From Apricaphanius iberus (lineage: Eukaryota > Chordata > Actinopteri > Cyprinodontiformes > Aphaniidae), in the NCBI GenBank assembly GCA_028564705.1, contig JAPXFQ010000811.1, positions 415,784 through 479,783 on the forward strand: DNA of 64,000 bases, given 5' to 3'. Of the stretch, positions 12,533 to 25,212 are shown piece after piece (within the stretch, counting starts at the first letter, position 1; every line of letters begins with the position of its first letter). The notes under the pieces are model-generated. The model did not search any database, was not told the DNA's origin, and saw only the letters and a program-made list of their open reading frames with translations. A program made the translations under genes and the position numbers.

Positions 12533-15500
12533 TTTCACCTATATATAAATATATATATAGGTGAAAATCTTTACATATATACTCAGGTGTTGAGCCCTCA
12601 GACGGGATGGAAAAACCAGCATTCGGGAAATGTACCTTATGATGAAAAAGAAAAGCAGCAACAGGTCGCAGTGGTATTGATGTGGAATTAAAAACAAAAT
12701 TCTATTAATCTCTCTTTTATTTCCTGAAAAAAAGCATTTCGACAACTCCCTTTACACTACAAAATTTCGGGTTTTTTAGTCATATTTTGAAATGTTATTT
12801 AGTCAGGATTAATTCACACCTAACCTGTAATTATTTAGGTTTAAAAACATGATCGTTTGCACAATCCTAATATCTATCCATTATCATAGACCCCTGGAGA
12901 AAATTCAGTGTAAGGATGAATAATGTTTTTATGTTTTTTTTTATTCCATTGAACTTTTTTTAACTTCATAATACTCGAAAATCTGTATTTTCTAATATAA
13001 AGTAAACTTGGTAATTAGGATAAATTAATTTAAATATTTTGTTGCAGACATTTGAGCAAAACTTCCTAAAATGTTCAGTCTGGAACAGAATAGAAATATA
13101 ATTTATTGGCTCACAGGGGGTGTGTTCCAAAAAAAAAGTTAATACCAATCAAATACCAATTTATTCTAAAATAAGATGTAAGTCAGTATGATGTTTTTCC
13201 CTACCATGTGGACTAACTCGACTGGATGTGCTTGGTGCTGTCTCAGACTCGGTGATTCTCTCCTCCGCCCGTTCGAGCACTCTCTCCTGTCCCTGATCTC
13301 ATCCTTCCCCTCTATCACTTTTCTGTCGCTCCTGTCTCACTTCTTCCACATCGTTTCCTCCGTCCACTTTACTGACCAGGTTACACTCCGTTTTTCTCAC
13401 CTTTGTCTTTGGTGAGAAAAAAACTAGAGATGCTTCGTTGTCGCTTCATTTCTGTAGAATTTAAATTATTTTTTTCCTTTTTTTCTGGACAAACGTAAAG
13501 ATTTCACCTTCTCTAACTTAGTTTACATGTTGCAAAAATTATGATTTTCAACTTTTATAACCTGAAATAGTTTCAAAACTATCAGCATTGAGCGAGAAAT
13601 GATTTTCTATTTCGTAAGATGGCATAGTTACATCTTTCTGGTGTGCTCCTGCCTTCTGTGTGCAGGTCGGCTTTTCTCTCACTTCCCGCCTCTCAGAAGT
13701 GTCTGGATTATATAGTATATGGTCCGGGTACCACATGCTGCATTCAATGTTGTCGAAAAAAGGAGCTTTGTTCGCTTAATGTCCGATTTTACACAACTAT
13801 TTATTGATTTCATAGCCGCTTGCTGGGGTGTCAAGGCTTTCTTTTAGGGCAACTGCCACCCTATGCTGCCCCAGTAGATCCGCCCCTGCTTACAGTGGGG
13901 CAAAAAAGGTAATAATATTATTTAGTCAGCTTCAAACTGTGCATGTTCTTCCATTTACAAAAACGAGATATGCCTAACATATCAGAGACAAAATTAGAGA
14001 AAAAAAGTCCAGAAAATCACATGATCTGTTTTTTAAAGAAATCATTTACAAATTATGGTGGATAATAAGTATTTGGTCAATAAAAAAAGTTCATTTGAGT
14101 ACTTTGTTATATAACCTTTGTTGGCAATGACAGAGGTCATACAAATTTCTGTAAATCTTCACCAGGTTGGGATTGTTGCTCACCACAGGGTGAGATCTTG
14201 GTGGAACCCCAGATGGAGGGAGATTATCAGCAGTCGTGGATGTCTTCCATTTTCTAATAATTGGTTTCTTCACACCAAGCTGCTTACCTATTACAGATTC
14301 AGTCTTCAAATTCTTGAAATGGCAGTAAGGAAGTATGTGTTAAGAAATCCTTGCTGACTAAGTCTTATGATGATCATAACTGTTATAACACACATATATG
14401 CATTCATATTACAACGCACACTGATAAAAAAACAATATCTTACCTCAAATGCACCTTTCCTCCTCCTGCTCTTCTGATTGGTAATGTGTCAGAGTACTTC
14501 TGAAGCTTGATTGAATCTTTAACCAACTAAGCTACTCCTCTTGCTGCCTCGATAGCTTATCTACAGTTTTTCTTCAGAAAGTTTTCTCTGTCATTGGGTC
14601 TGATCTGATTCTAATAGTTAACTCATCTTGTCAGGTGAATGGGAAATTCTGCTTTTTTCAACCTGGACCTTATTTATAGCATGCATTATGTTTGCCTACT
14701 CATCCACACAAGTTTTGGGCCACTTGGAGTCCTTCGGTAGCTGTTTTTATCCAGTCACCCTCGGCATATATCCGTATAATGGGATTGATGGGGGCACATC
14801 AAGGGCAGCCTCTAAATAAGGCATTATCTGCCACAAAACTCCTCCATTTAACCCGTTTTGTTATTTATTGCTAGAACTATACCCCTCAGAAGTTTTAGCG
14901 TCAGAAGTGCATCTTTGTTGTCTGCAGGCTTTTATTCCAACTTACACCAAGCTGCTATTTCAGTGATGTTACTGCCTGCCCAATGGCATTTGTAGTCTGA
15001 GCAGGACTTTTGCTCTGTGCTGTACCACAGACTGAGTCCAATTGGTCATTTTGTTTGTGCTATTTTGAAACGCACAAGGATGGAAACATAGAAATGGAAT
15101 CGTGTGTCTGCAGTAGGAAGTTCTGTCTTATCATTTGCCACCCGTAGAGCACGGAGTGAAAGTCCTGCTTAGACTACAATTGGCATGGTGGACGGTAGTG
15201 GTCCAAGGGGAATAGCTCTAGCAATTAATATCAGATTTAACATTGGTTAAATTAAAGTTTGAGGCAGATAATGCCTTAATTAGAGGCGGTACTTGAAATG
15301 CCCCATTAACTCCCATTATATTGATATATGCTGATTGCGGCTGGATATAAACTCAAGAAGGACTCTAAGTGGCTCCAAACTTGACTGAGTGAATAAATGA
15401 ACGTAAGGTATGCTCTAAATAAGATCCAGGTTGAAAAGAAAAAGAAAACGTCCCTTTTAATGCAATTCAATTCAGTTTATTTATTTAGCGCCTTTTCACA

Positions 15501-18500
15501 ACAGATGTCATCTCAAGGCACTTTATAAGAAGAGTTATTACAATACAATGTTTAAATTAGGAATTAGAGAACTACAGAAGATTGCGTTGTGAATTCTAAG
15601 CAATCCCTCACACTGAGCAAGCATGAAGCGACTGTGGAGAGGAAAAACTCCCTTTTAACAGCAAGAAACCTCCAGCAGAACCAGGCTCAGCACAAGCGGT
15701 CATCTGCCGAGACTGTCTGGGGTTTGGAGAAGACAGAAAGAGCAACAGAACTGATGCAGAAGCAGAAGTTGGTAGCAGGACGTGGAGAACTTGCCTCCAC
15801 TGGAATGCCATCTTAGTCAGGGTTGTCAAGCAGGGCGGGTCAGGAGCACCTACTGTAGGAAGAGACTAAGAGAAAGCAGGTTAGTGCTTGAATTGACAGC
15901 ACATCACGCACTTGGGGAGAAGTAGGAGAGAAAGTAGGAACTGACTCTAATAATGTCTTCCAAGAGCCTAGCCTAAAGCAGCATAGCTACTAACATTAAC
16001 CTGTCTCCTATCTACTAGGAGACCTAGCTACTAACACTTTCTATCTGGCTTAAATTAATCTATCTCTACCTAGCTACTCTACCTGACTACTAACATTAAC
16101 CTGTCTCTTCCTAGCTACCTGTCTAACCTGTCTCTACGTACTTGCTGTCTGTAACTGTAAGCTTTGTCAAAGAGGAAGGTTTTAAGCCTAGTTTTAAAGA
16201 TAGACAAGTTGTCTGCTTCACAAACCAGCCCTGGGAGCTGGTTCCATAGAAGGGGGGCCTGGTAACTGAAAGATCTGCCCCCTATTCTACTTTTAGAAAT
16301 CCTAGGAACTACCAGTAAACCTGCAGTCTGAGAGTGAAGGGCTTTGTTATGCAGAACTTCAGGCCAAGCTCTAATGTCCAAGAGATCAGCAAATTATGGG
16401 TTATTCATCTGTCTAATAATACCAGCGGTAGACACATTTATTAGACATAGTGGACAAATAGGGACTTTGTAGAGATCTTCACACAAGGGACAAAGACTAC
16501 AACGGGGAAGCTAGGAGAACTGCAGGTGTTCATGAAGCGTATCTCCCCCTATATTGCAGAGAACATCATACATTATATTCCATGATGCACTGGTGTCTAA
16601 ACATCCAATTCGCCAGAGGAATGATGTTCAACTTCATCAAAAGACAACCAGTCAACGTGCCGATCCTTGAGGTACTCTGTGAAAAGATGGGCTCTGACAG
16701 ACAACCGTTCTGTTTCACAGTGAGTCCTGGGAACTTTCCAGTGGGAAGGAAGGTCCTGTCCAGGGTCTTTAAACTGCGACAAGTGCTTAACATTATCTGA
16801 AGGAAGAGGGCTGAAATCTTCGCCACAAATTTTACTGTAATAAGTTTTAATGAAACTTGCACAAAGTAGCATATTTCTGGAAGCAATGTTCAGTGAACCC
16901 AATTCAGTGATTCAGAGCACAAACACACACCTCCACCTGGCAGATAAAGTGACATCACAGCTGCTACTGAAAAACTGGGATGGTGTCAGTTTGGCAACAC
17001 AACCTTTACAATCCCCCCAGAATTATTTGTTTTAAACCAATAGTGCACAAAGACTGATTAAAATGTGTTGAAACAGGAATCATAATAAAAGATAAAATAA
17101 TAAAATCTAAAATAAAATAATTCAAATAAGTAATAACTTAATGGGGTGAGGGAAATGTTTTCTCATAACCAAAGGGGGGCTTAGCAGAAATAATTCAGGA
17201 ACCACTAGTGGAAAAGGGGCATACTTGGCTGTTTTACAGAGTAAAACAGAGTTACTCTGTCCTTACAGAGTAACTCAGCTTTACAAGAGACAAAATACCC
17301 CCACATTTTTAGTTTTAAACATTCCCCAAAATCAGGCATTGCCAAGGCGTCACGTGGCACTGTGGTTATGCATAGGCCTCAGCACTTGACATGGCAGTCC
17401 TGAGTTCAAGCCCTGTCCTCGCCGACCTTTGCAGTATATCATCCCCACCTCTTTACTTTTTCTATTCTATCCCCTGTTAAATACAAGCTGATATGGTCAC
17501 AAAACCATGAAAAAAAGAGATGTTGCCTGGTTGACCAGCAGGAGAGTCTAGGCATTGTCTGCGTTGTGATGAACATGTTGACAGCATGCAGCACTTTTGC
17601 TGCATCACACAGACAGCCAGAAAGATGGAGAGCGACGGGAGCTCCACTGTCTCAGAGGGGGTAGTTCGGAGGTTGGAGATTTCTCTCTATCTCCTTCAGA
17701 CGGAATAGAGGAAAGGAAGGAAAGTTCTGTGGAGGAGGTGAGCGACCCTGAGCTGTATCTTTTTGAGCCGATGGGTCCGATTTGACTATTTTAACTCCCT
17801 GCTGAGGTGTGGCCCAGACTGAGCTTCTTTTACACTACTATACTCCCTTTATATTCTTTATATTTCTATACTTGATCAGATGACTGCAGCTCAGCAAAAG
17901 CCTGTTAAATAGCCATCAATTGAAATCCGGTGTGCTGAAGCAGGGAAAAACTTTTAAGACTGGTAAAACTTTGGATTGCTCTAACAGAAGTGTGTCTGAT
18001 TTGGCTGAGAACTGTCTGACTTGATCATGATTGGTACCCAATGAAAACATGATGGTTATTCTTTATTAAATTCTGACTGTCTGAATGTTAAACCTGTGTC
18101 ACCAGCAGGGCGAACAGCTTCATATCCTCAAGCTCAAAATGTTACTTGGACCTCAACCAACTTTAAAACCATCCTGACGTGGGAACCCAAACCCTCAGCA
18201 GAGTACTCGTACACTGTGGAGTTCTCTGTGTAAGTACTACAGTCTCTCTGCATACTCTCCTTTGACCAGGAACTCACCAAAATAAAAGCTCCTCTGTACA
18301 AATATGTTCCATAGTTGAACATACAACTACTACAGGTACTACCACTACTATCACTGTTAGTAACACTATTACTACTCTCACTACCACTACTACTTCTACT
18401 GCTGCTGATAGTACCAAACCTGGACTTGGACTAAAGCTGGGCCCAGATATTTTCAGTCCAGGTAGTTCACCCTCAATGGTCAAACATGATTTCTATACAC

Positions 18501-21500
18501 CCTCATAAATATGTGTGCATACATAGGTATGAAGATAGTAAACAAGTTATTTAAACAGTAACATGACTTTATGAAATAAAATGACTCTCTTTGTTAAGCT
18601 ACAACATAAATATTACATTTATTATAAGTATGTACAGGGAAGTTATGAAGACTCCACTATCGGTTTAGGAAATTATATAATACATAGATTTCTCTGTGCT
18701 ACTAACCACATGGATTTAAAGTTGGCTGTATTACTGATAAATACTGATGCTGAATACCACACAGAGATTTAACTGCACTCATATTGTATATAATTCTTAG
18801 TGTCGGTGCATGCTTTTGTTGATCTAAGGCCCAGTTTATGTCTCTGTGATATGATGATATTTGATCAGCATCAGAAGCATTTCTGAAACATTTTCCATCA
18901 GCAGGACAAACTAAATGACATATGCACAAATTTTAGGATAATAATGTTGGGACAGGAAATTTCCATCACTTTACTATAAATGATAACTAGGTAAAATAAA
19001 CTCTGATTTACGAAGTAGTGATGCTGGACCCTCTTGTTCTCCCATTGTTTCACTGATGTCACCACGAACTATGTCACTAACTACCCCATATTCACTGTCT
19101 CTGCTTCCTGTTCTTCAGTTTGATTCAATTCGATTTATTTGCAACAGACTTCATCATCTGAAATCACTTCACAATAACGTCAATTCAATCAGTTTTAAAG
19201 TTTTTTTTATCAAAATCTCCAGCAGATTGCATTGAGTAATTGACTTGCAGCATTTCATCCTCTTGAACTAACATGTAGCGACGGTGGGCAGTCACCTGTG
19301 TTGTGTCATCCCTCATACTGCGCAAGCATGTAGCGACAGTGGAGAGGAAAAACCCCCTTTAACAAGAGAACACCTACAACAGAACCAGAACCTGGTTCAG
19401 TACCAGAGGCCATCTGCTGCGGCCATCTGGGGGTTTGAGAAGACAGAGAAGAGTGACAAAAATAACAAATAAACGGACGTAAGAGTACTTTCTATGTTAA
19501 AGAAAGTAAAAAGGTGGTGGTAGTATTAGAACGTATCCAGGGGTGCTTTCTTCTTTGTGTACCACCATTTCTCTCCAGGCTTTTGTGCCTGCTCTGTGTC
19601 CTCAGTCTTCAGCCATATTTAGCATCTGATTAGCAACTGACAAAACAGAATTTGGCTACAATTAACGTCCTCCTAGTATTTATACCATTGTTAGGGCACA
19701 GTTAAAGTATTGTAGTTCCTAATCTAAACAGTAGATGACACTGCAGATAAGCCAATTTAGCAGAAAAAGAATCCACAGACAAAGCACTTCCTTAAAACAA
19801 CTCTGATAAAGATGCTACCACTGATGCTGCTATTTTAATAATAACCTCACTTGCTACTGATCGTAGCACTTTACATTTTCCTATAAGTGATTCCATCTAC
19901 AGTTGGGCAAAAATAATAATAATTACCAGATTACCACAGATTGCGCAAGTTGTCCCATTTATAAAGAGAAGAGAGACACTTCAACTGTGAGGGACAGAAA
20001 AGAATCCAGGAAGTCACAATGTATGACTTTTATATAATTTATTTGTATGATGGTGCAGAAAATAAGTATTTAGCACCTACAAACGAGGAAGACTCTAGCC
20101 CTGTTACTTCTACTTTAACAAGTTCTTCTATCCTCCACTTGTTACCTGTATCAATAGCACCTGTTTGAAATTCCTTATCTTTATAAAAGACACCTGTCTA
20201 CACATTCAAAAAGTCAGACACCAACCATCACCAAGACCAGAGAGCTGTCAAAGGACACCAGGCACAAGATTATACACCTGCAAGACTGGGATGAGCCAAT
20301 TTACTATAGTCAAACATCGTTGTGAGAAGAGATAAACTGTTGGAGCAATTATTAGGAAATGGAATAAATACAAGATTACTGACAATCTCCCTCGACCTGG
20401 GGCTCCATGGTAGATCTGACCTCATGGGGTACACATGATGTAGAGAACAGTGAGGAAACAGCTCAGCTAGCTCAGCCAGTTTACAGATCTCAGTCCGATA
20501 CAGAATCGGTGGAGGGAGTTTACAACCAAACAAGTTTAATTTACAAAGCATTGAGAGGAACTTTTATTCTGTCTCTGTCAGAGTAGATGGACACTAGAAC
20601 TGAGCTGCAGAGCCACGCTGATTTAAACCCATCAAGGACAGTATCTCTGTAGTTCTTGATGTACTTGACACAATAGATGTGTTGAAGTCAATTTTGTCAT
20701 GCGTTAATATTAATAAAGAAATCACTAAAAAAGATGTCCATTCAGAATCAGTTAAAGATTACGTGTGTATGTGTGTGTGTGTGTTACAGTCTGAGTCTCA
20801 ACAATAGCCTGTTTAATCTGTCTCTAATCTGTGCTGTAGGGCTGGAGGACCCATGCAGAGGAACCTTCACTGCATCCGCTCCGATGCCACAGTGTGTGAC
20901 CTGTCCGCCTCTCTGACTGAACTCAAGTCCTGCTACACGGCTGACGTCCTATCAGAACCACCACTGGGACAGACAACTGACCACACCGAGTTCCCCCACA
21001 CCCCCTCACCCAGATTCTGCCCTTACCAAGACAGTAGGTTCCTCATGTTCACTACAAGCAGATAGAAGATATTAGGCACAGACAGCATATTGGCTGGGAG
21101 AGCAGCATCACTTCCCTTGTAGGGGGAGCAGCTGCTCGTCTAGAAGTTTACAAGCTTCAGTTCCCTTTCCCATGGTTTCAAACCTGTTTATTTCCAGTGG
21201 GGGTGGGGGGGGGGTAGCCTGCATTTGTATAGCGCTTTGCTTAGTCAGAGGACCACACAAAACTGTACACTACATTCAGTAATTCACTCAGCCACACTGA
21301 TAGTGGCAAGCTACTACATTGTAGCCAGAGCTGCTCTGGGCGTCTGGGTTTTATGATCCACTCTGCTAATCAATATAAGTCAAAGATTATCCATTCCTCA
21401 GGCAGATTTACTTTTAAATTATTGTTAGTTTCATTAAAGACACATTTGTTTCAGAGAGGTAAATGAGAGTCATCTGACAGTTGGAAGACAGCATCATGTT

Positions 21501-24500
21501 CCTAATCTGTTTCTTTTTTACATCCTAATGAAAAATATTACATCAAATATTATTTGGACCCTCCTCACTAATCCATTGAAATAAATACCTTATTTGTATT
21601 ACAGAAACCAAAGCCTTCTAACAGCTGTGCAGCTTTCGGAAAGTTTCCTCTGGAATTTCTATAGTTTATTTTTCCCCTAATGTTCTACTACACAGTATTT
21701 TAATTTGGTTTAGACAGCTCCCTAGTGGTATAGCTGTACTGACCGCCATAACTCCTATAATTCTTTTCTTTTTCATTCTTTAGATGTTTACTGAATAACA
21801 GTATGAGACAATCATACATTGCAGAATACTATCTTACAAAATTACATTATAGTTTCAATATGAACTATTGGGAACATATTAAAGGTTGAGTCTATCAGGT
21901 GGCTGATCTTCTTAGCATATGTGACAGGTGTCTTTGTTTCACACTGTCTAACAGGTGTTGTTGGTCCAGGTGTTTTGTTCTTGTCATCACACTTTCCTTC
22001 TTGTCCTCCTATTGTATTTGGAGTACTCAGTAAACTCAGTGATACAAGGTATGATCTTGGGTTGGCTTCCTCCAGCACGGTTGCTTTCTTTGTCCAGATC
22101 TTTCCATCTTCCATTATGACTATTTTATTGGGTGCTGTTGGTTTTACTTTTTGAGAACTTGTCAAAGTTGACCTTTTGTCTCATCTGCAACGGTTTCATC
22201 TTGTCTCTCGCTTGTTTGTGCATCCTGATTGTTGTGTGTTCCATAGTTGTCTTCTCATTAGTACTTCTGGCAGTAATTTGCGATGCTCCAATGGTGAAGC
22301 TCTGTAGCTCAGTAGTGCCAAATATGGATCTGCCTTGCTGTCTTGTGCCTTTTTTAAGTAACTGTTTCACAATGTGCACCCCTTTCTCTGCTCACCTGTT
22401 AGACTGCGGATGCAGTGGGCTGGAGGTCACATGTTAAAATCATATTCCTGAGCAAGTAGTTGGAATTCTCTACCGCTGTAGCAATGTGCATTGTCATTGT
22501 AAAGAATCTCGGTAATTCCTTGTCTGGCAAAGATTGATTTCAGGTGTGTTTTGACTCAAATAGCAAACATGTTGGACAAAAATGCCATCTGTGGATAGTT
22601 TGACAAGTTATCAATAACCAGCAGATAGTTTAACCCTAGTTTGCCATGGTTTCTCTGGAATGTCTGTTCTGGTCAAAGGTTGTTTTGGTTGCTTTGCCTG
22701 GTGTTGATATATCTCACAAGTTGAAACCATTTCTCAATATCACCTGGCCATTACACGGCTCTCCACTTGGATTTCTCTATGCCGAGATGTCCCAAATGCA
22801 GTCTCTTCAGAATTTCCTCTTTTAGTGCATTTGGAATTACTACTCTGTTTTTTCTTAGCAATAGTCCGTTTACAACACTTGGCTCTACTTTTATGTTGTA
22901 GTATGCATGCATTCACTTCTTGGTCATTTCCCATTCAGCAGTATTATAACTTTGCAAACTAGAGTCTTTTTGTGTTTCAGCTTTTATCTGCTGTGATTTC
23001 ATGTCTGACATAGGAAGTGACATGTACATTTACAGTGGGGCAAAAAAGTATTTAGTCAGCCACCGATTGTGCAAGTTCCCCCTCTTAAAATAATGATAGA
23101 GGTCAGTAATTTTCATCATAGGTACACTTCAACTGTGAGAGACAAAAGCCAGGAATTCACATTGTGGGATTTTTAAATAATTTATTTGTAAATTATGGTG
23201 GAAAATAAGTATTTGGTCACTTCAAACAATGAAGGTCTCTGGCTCTCACAGACCTGTAACTTCTTCTTTGAGAAGCTCTTCTGTCCTCCACTTGTTACCT
23301 GTATTAATGGCACCTGTTTGAACTCGTTATCTGTATAAAAGACACCTGTCCACAGCCTCAAACAGTCAGACTCCAAACTCCACTATGGCCAAGACCAAAG
23401 AGCTTTCCAAGGACACCAGGAAAAGAATTGCAGACCTGCACCTGACTGGGAAGAGTGAATCTACAATAGGCAAGCAGCTTGGTGTGAAAAAATCAACTGT
23501 GGGAGCAATTATCAGAAAATGGAAGACATACAAGACCACTGATAATCTCCCTCGATCTGGGGCTCCACGCAAGATCTCATCCCGTGGGGTCAAAATGATC
23601 ATGAGAACGGTGAGCAAAAATCCCAGAACCACACGGGGGGACCTGGTGAATGACCTGCAGAGAGCTGGGACCAAAGTAACAAAGGTTACCATCAGTAACA
23701 CACTACAACGACAGGGAATCAAATCCTGCAGTGCCAGACGTGTCCCCCTGCTTAAGCCAGTGCATGTCCAGGCCCGTCTGAAGTTTGCCAGAGAGCACAT
23801 GGATGATACAGCAGAGGATTGGGAGAATGTCATGTGGTCAGATGAAACCAAAGTAGAACTTTTTGGTATAAACTCAACTCGTCGTGTTTGGAGGAAGAAG
23901 AATACTGAGTTGCATCCCAAGAACACCATACCTACTGTGAAGCATGGGGGTGGAAACATCATGCTTTGGGGCTGTTTTTCTGCTAAGGGGACAGGACGAC
24001 TGATCCGTGTTAAGGAAAGAATGAATGGGGCCATGTATCGTGAGATTTTGAGCCAAAACCTCCTTCCATCAGTGAGAGCTTTGAAGATGAAACGTGGCTG
24101 GGTCTTCCAACATGACAATGATCCCAAACACACCGCCCGGGCAACGAAGGAGTGGCTCCGTAAGAAGCATTTGAAAGTCCTGGAGTGGCCTAGCCAGTCT
24201 CCAGACCTCAACCCCATAGAAAATCTGTGGAGGGAGTTGAAAGTCCGTGTTGCTCGGCGACAGCCCCAAAACATCACTGCTCTCGAGACGATCTGCATGG
24301 AGGAATGGGCCAAAACACCAGCTACTGTGTGTGCAAACCTGGTAAAGACCTACAGTAATCGTTTGACCTCTGTTATTGCCAACAAAGGTTATATTACAAA
24401 GTATTGAGTTGAATTTTTGTTAGTGACCAAATACTTATTTTCCACCATAATTACTGACCTCTATAATTATTTTAAGTGGGAGAACTTGCACAATCGGTGG

Positions 24501-25153
24501 CTGACTAAATACTTTTTTGCCCCACTGTACATATTAGGCTGCGTTCACACCAGGGAAACCGGGTTAAACGCAACCGAGCTCGAAAGGTCTAGGAGCAGAC
24601 GGCCTGCGGCCACACCAGCCATGTAGAAAACGGGCCACTCTGTGGGCGAGTAGTGGGAAACATTTACATATTATTGACACAATTCAAAAGCGTCTGCTTC
24701 ACTGCAGTCCGGTGGGTAGCGCCAATAGTTGTTTTTGGTTGCTGTGATCGCACACCCGATAAAAGAAGAGAGAAAAACAGTGGCATTCCAATTTTCGACA
24801 TGGAGAATGATAACAACAATGCGCAGTTTCTGCCTTTGCTTTTTATAATCAACCAGATTTACGCAGTGCTCGTGGAGGAAGAAAGACATAAATCTGATCT
24901 TTGGTGTGGGAAAGACATATCAGTATTTTAGCCCTGTGTTATCGCTAATTTGAATGAATTTATTTATTGTATGTTTTTCTTCTTTAATGTGTAATTTAAA
25001 ATTTTTTTGTGATCATTTAATAAAATCGAAATCGTGACAATATAATTGAAAAATCGTGATTTTCTATTTTTGCCATATCGTTATCGTTAATTAATTTCCC
25101 TCTGGGATCAATAAAATATTTTTGAATGTGAATTGAATTTGAATATCGCCCAC

Positions 25154-25212
<59 letters not shown>

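Noticed and set aside
12449..12745. Ile/Tyr-repeat ORFs
   Set aside because: They arise from the (TA)n run within the hAT element.
21842..22990. Endogenous retrovirus
   Set aside because: Only an integrase-like C-terminal fragment is present, with wording closer to Ty3/gypsy; no env, gag or long terminal repeats are seen.
23366..24313. 315-codon minus-strand ORF
   Set aside because: It is the antisense shadow of the Tc1 transposase and has no family motif of its own.
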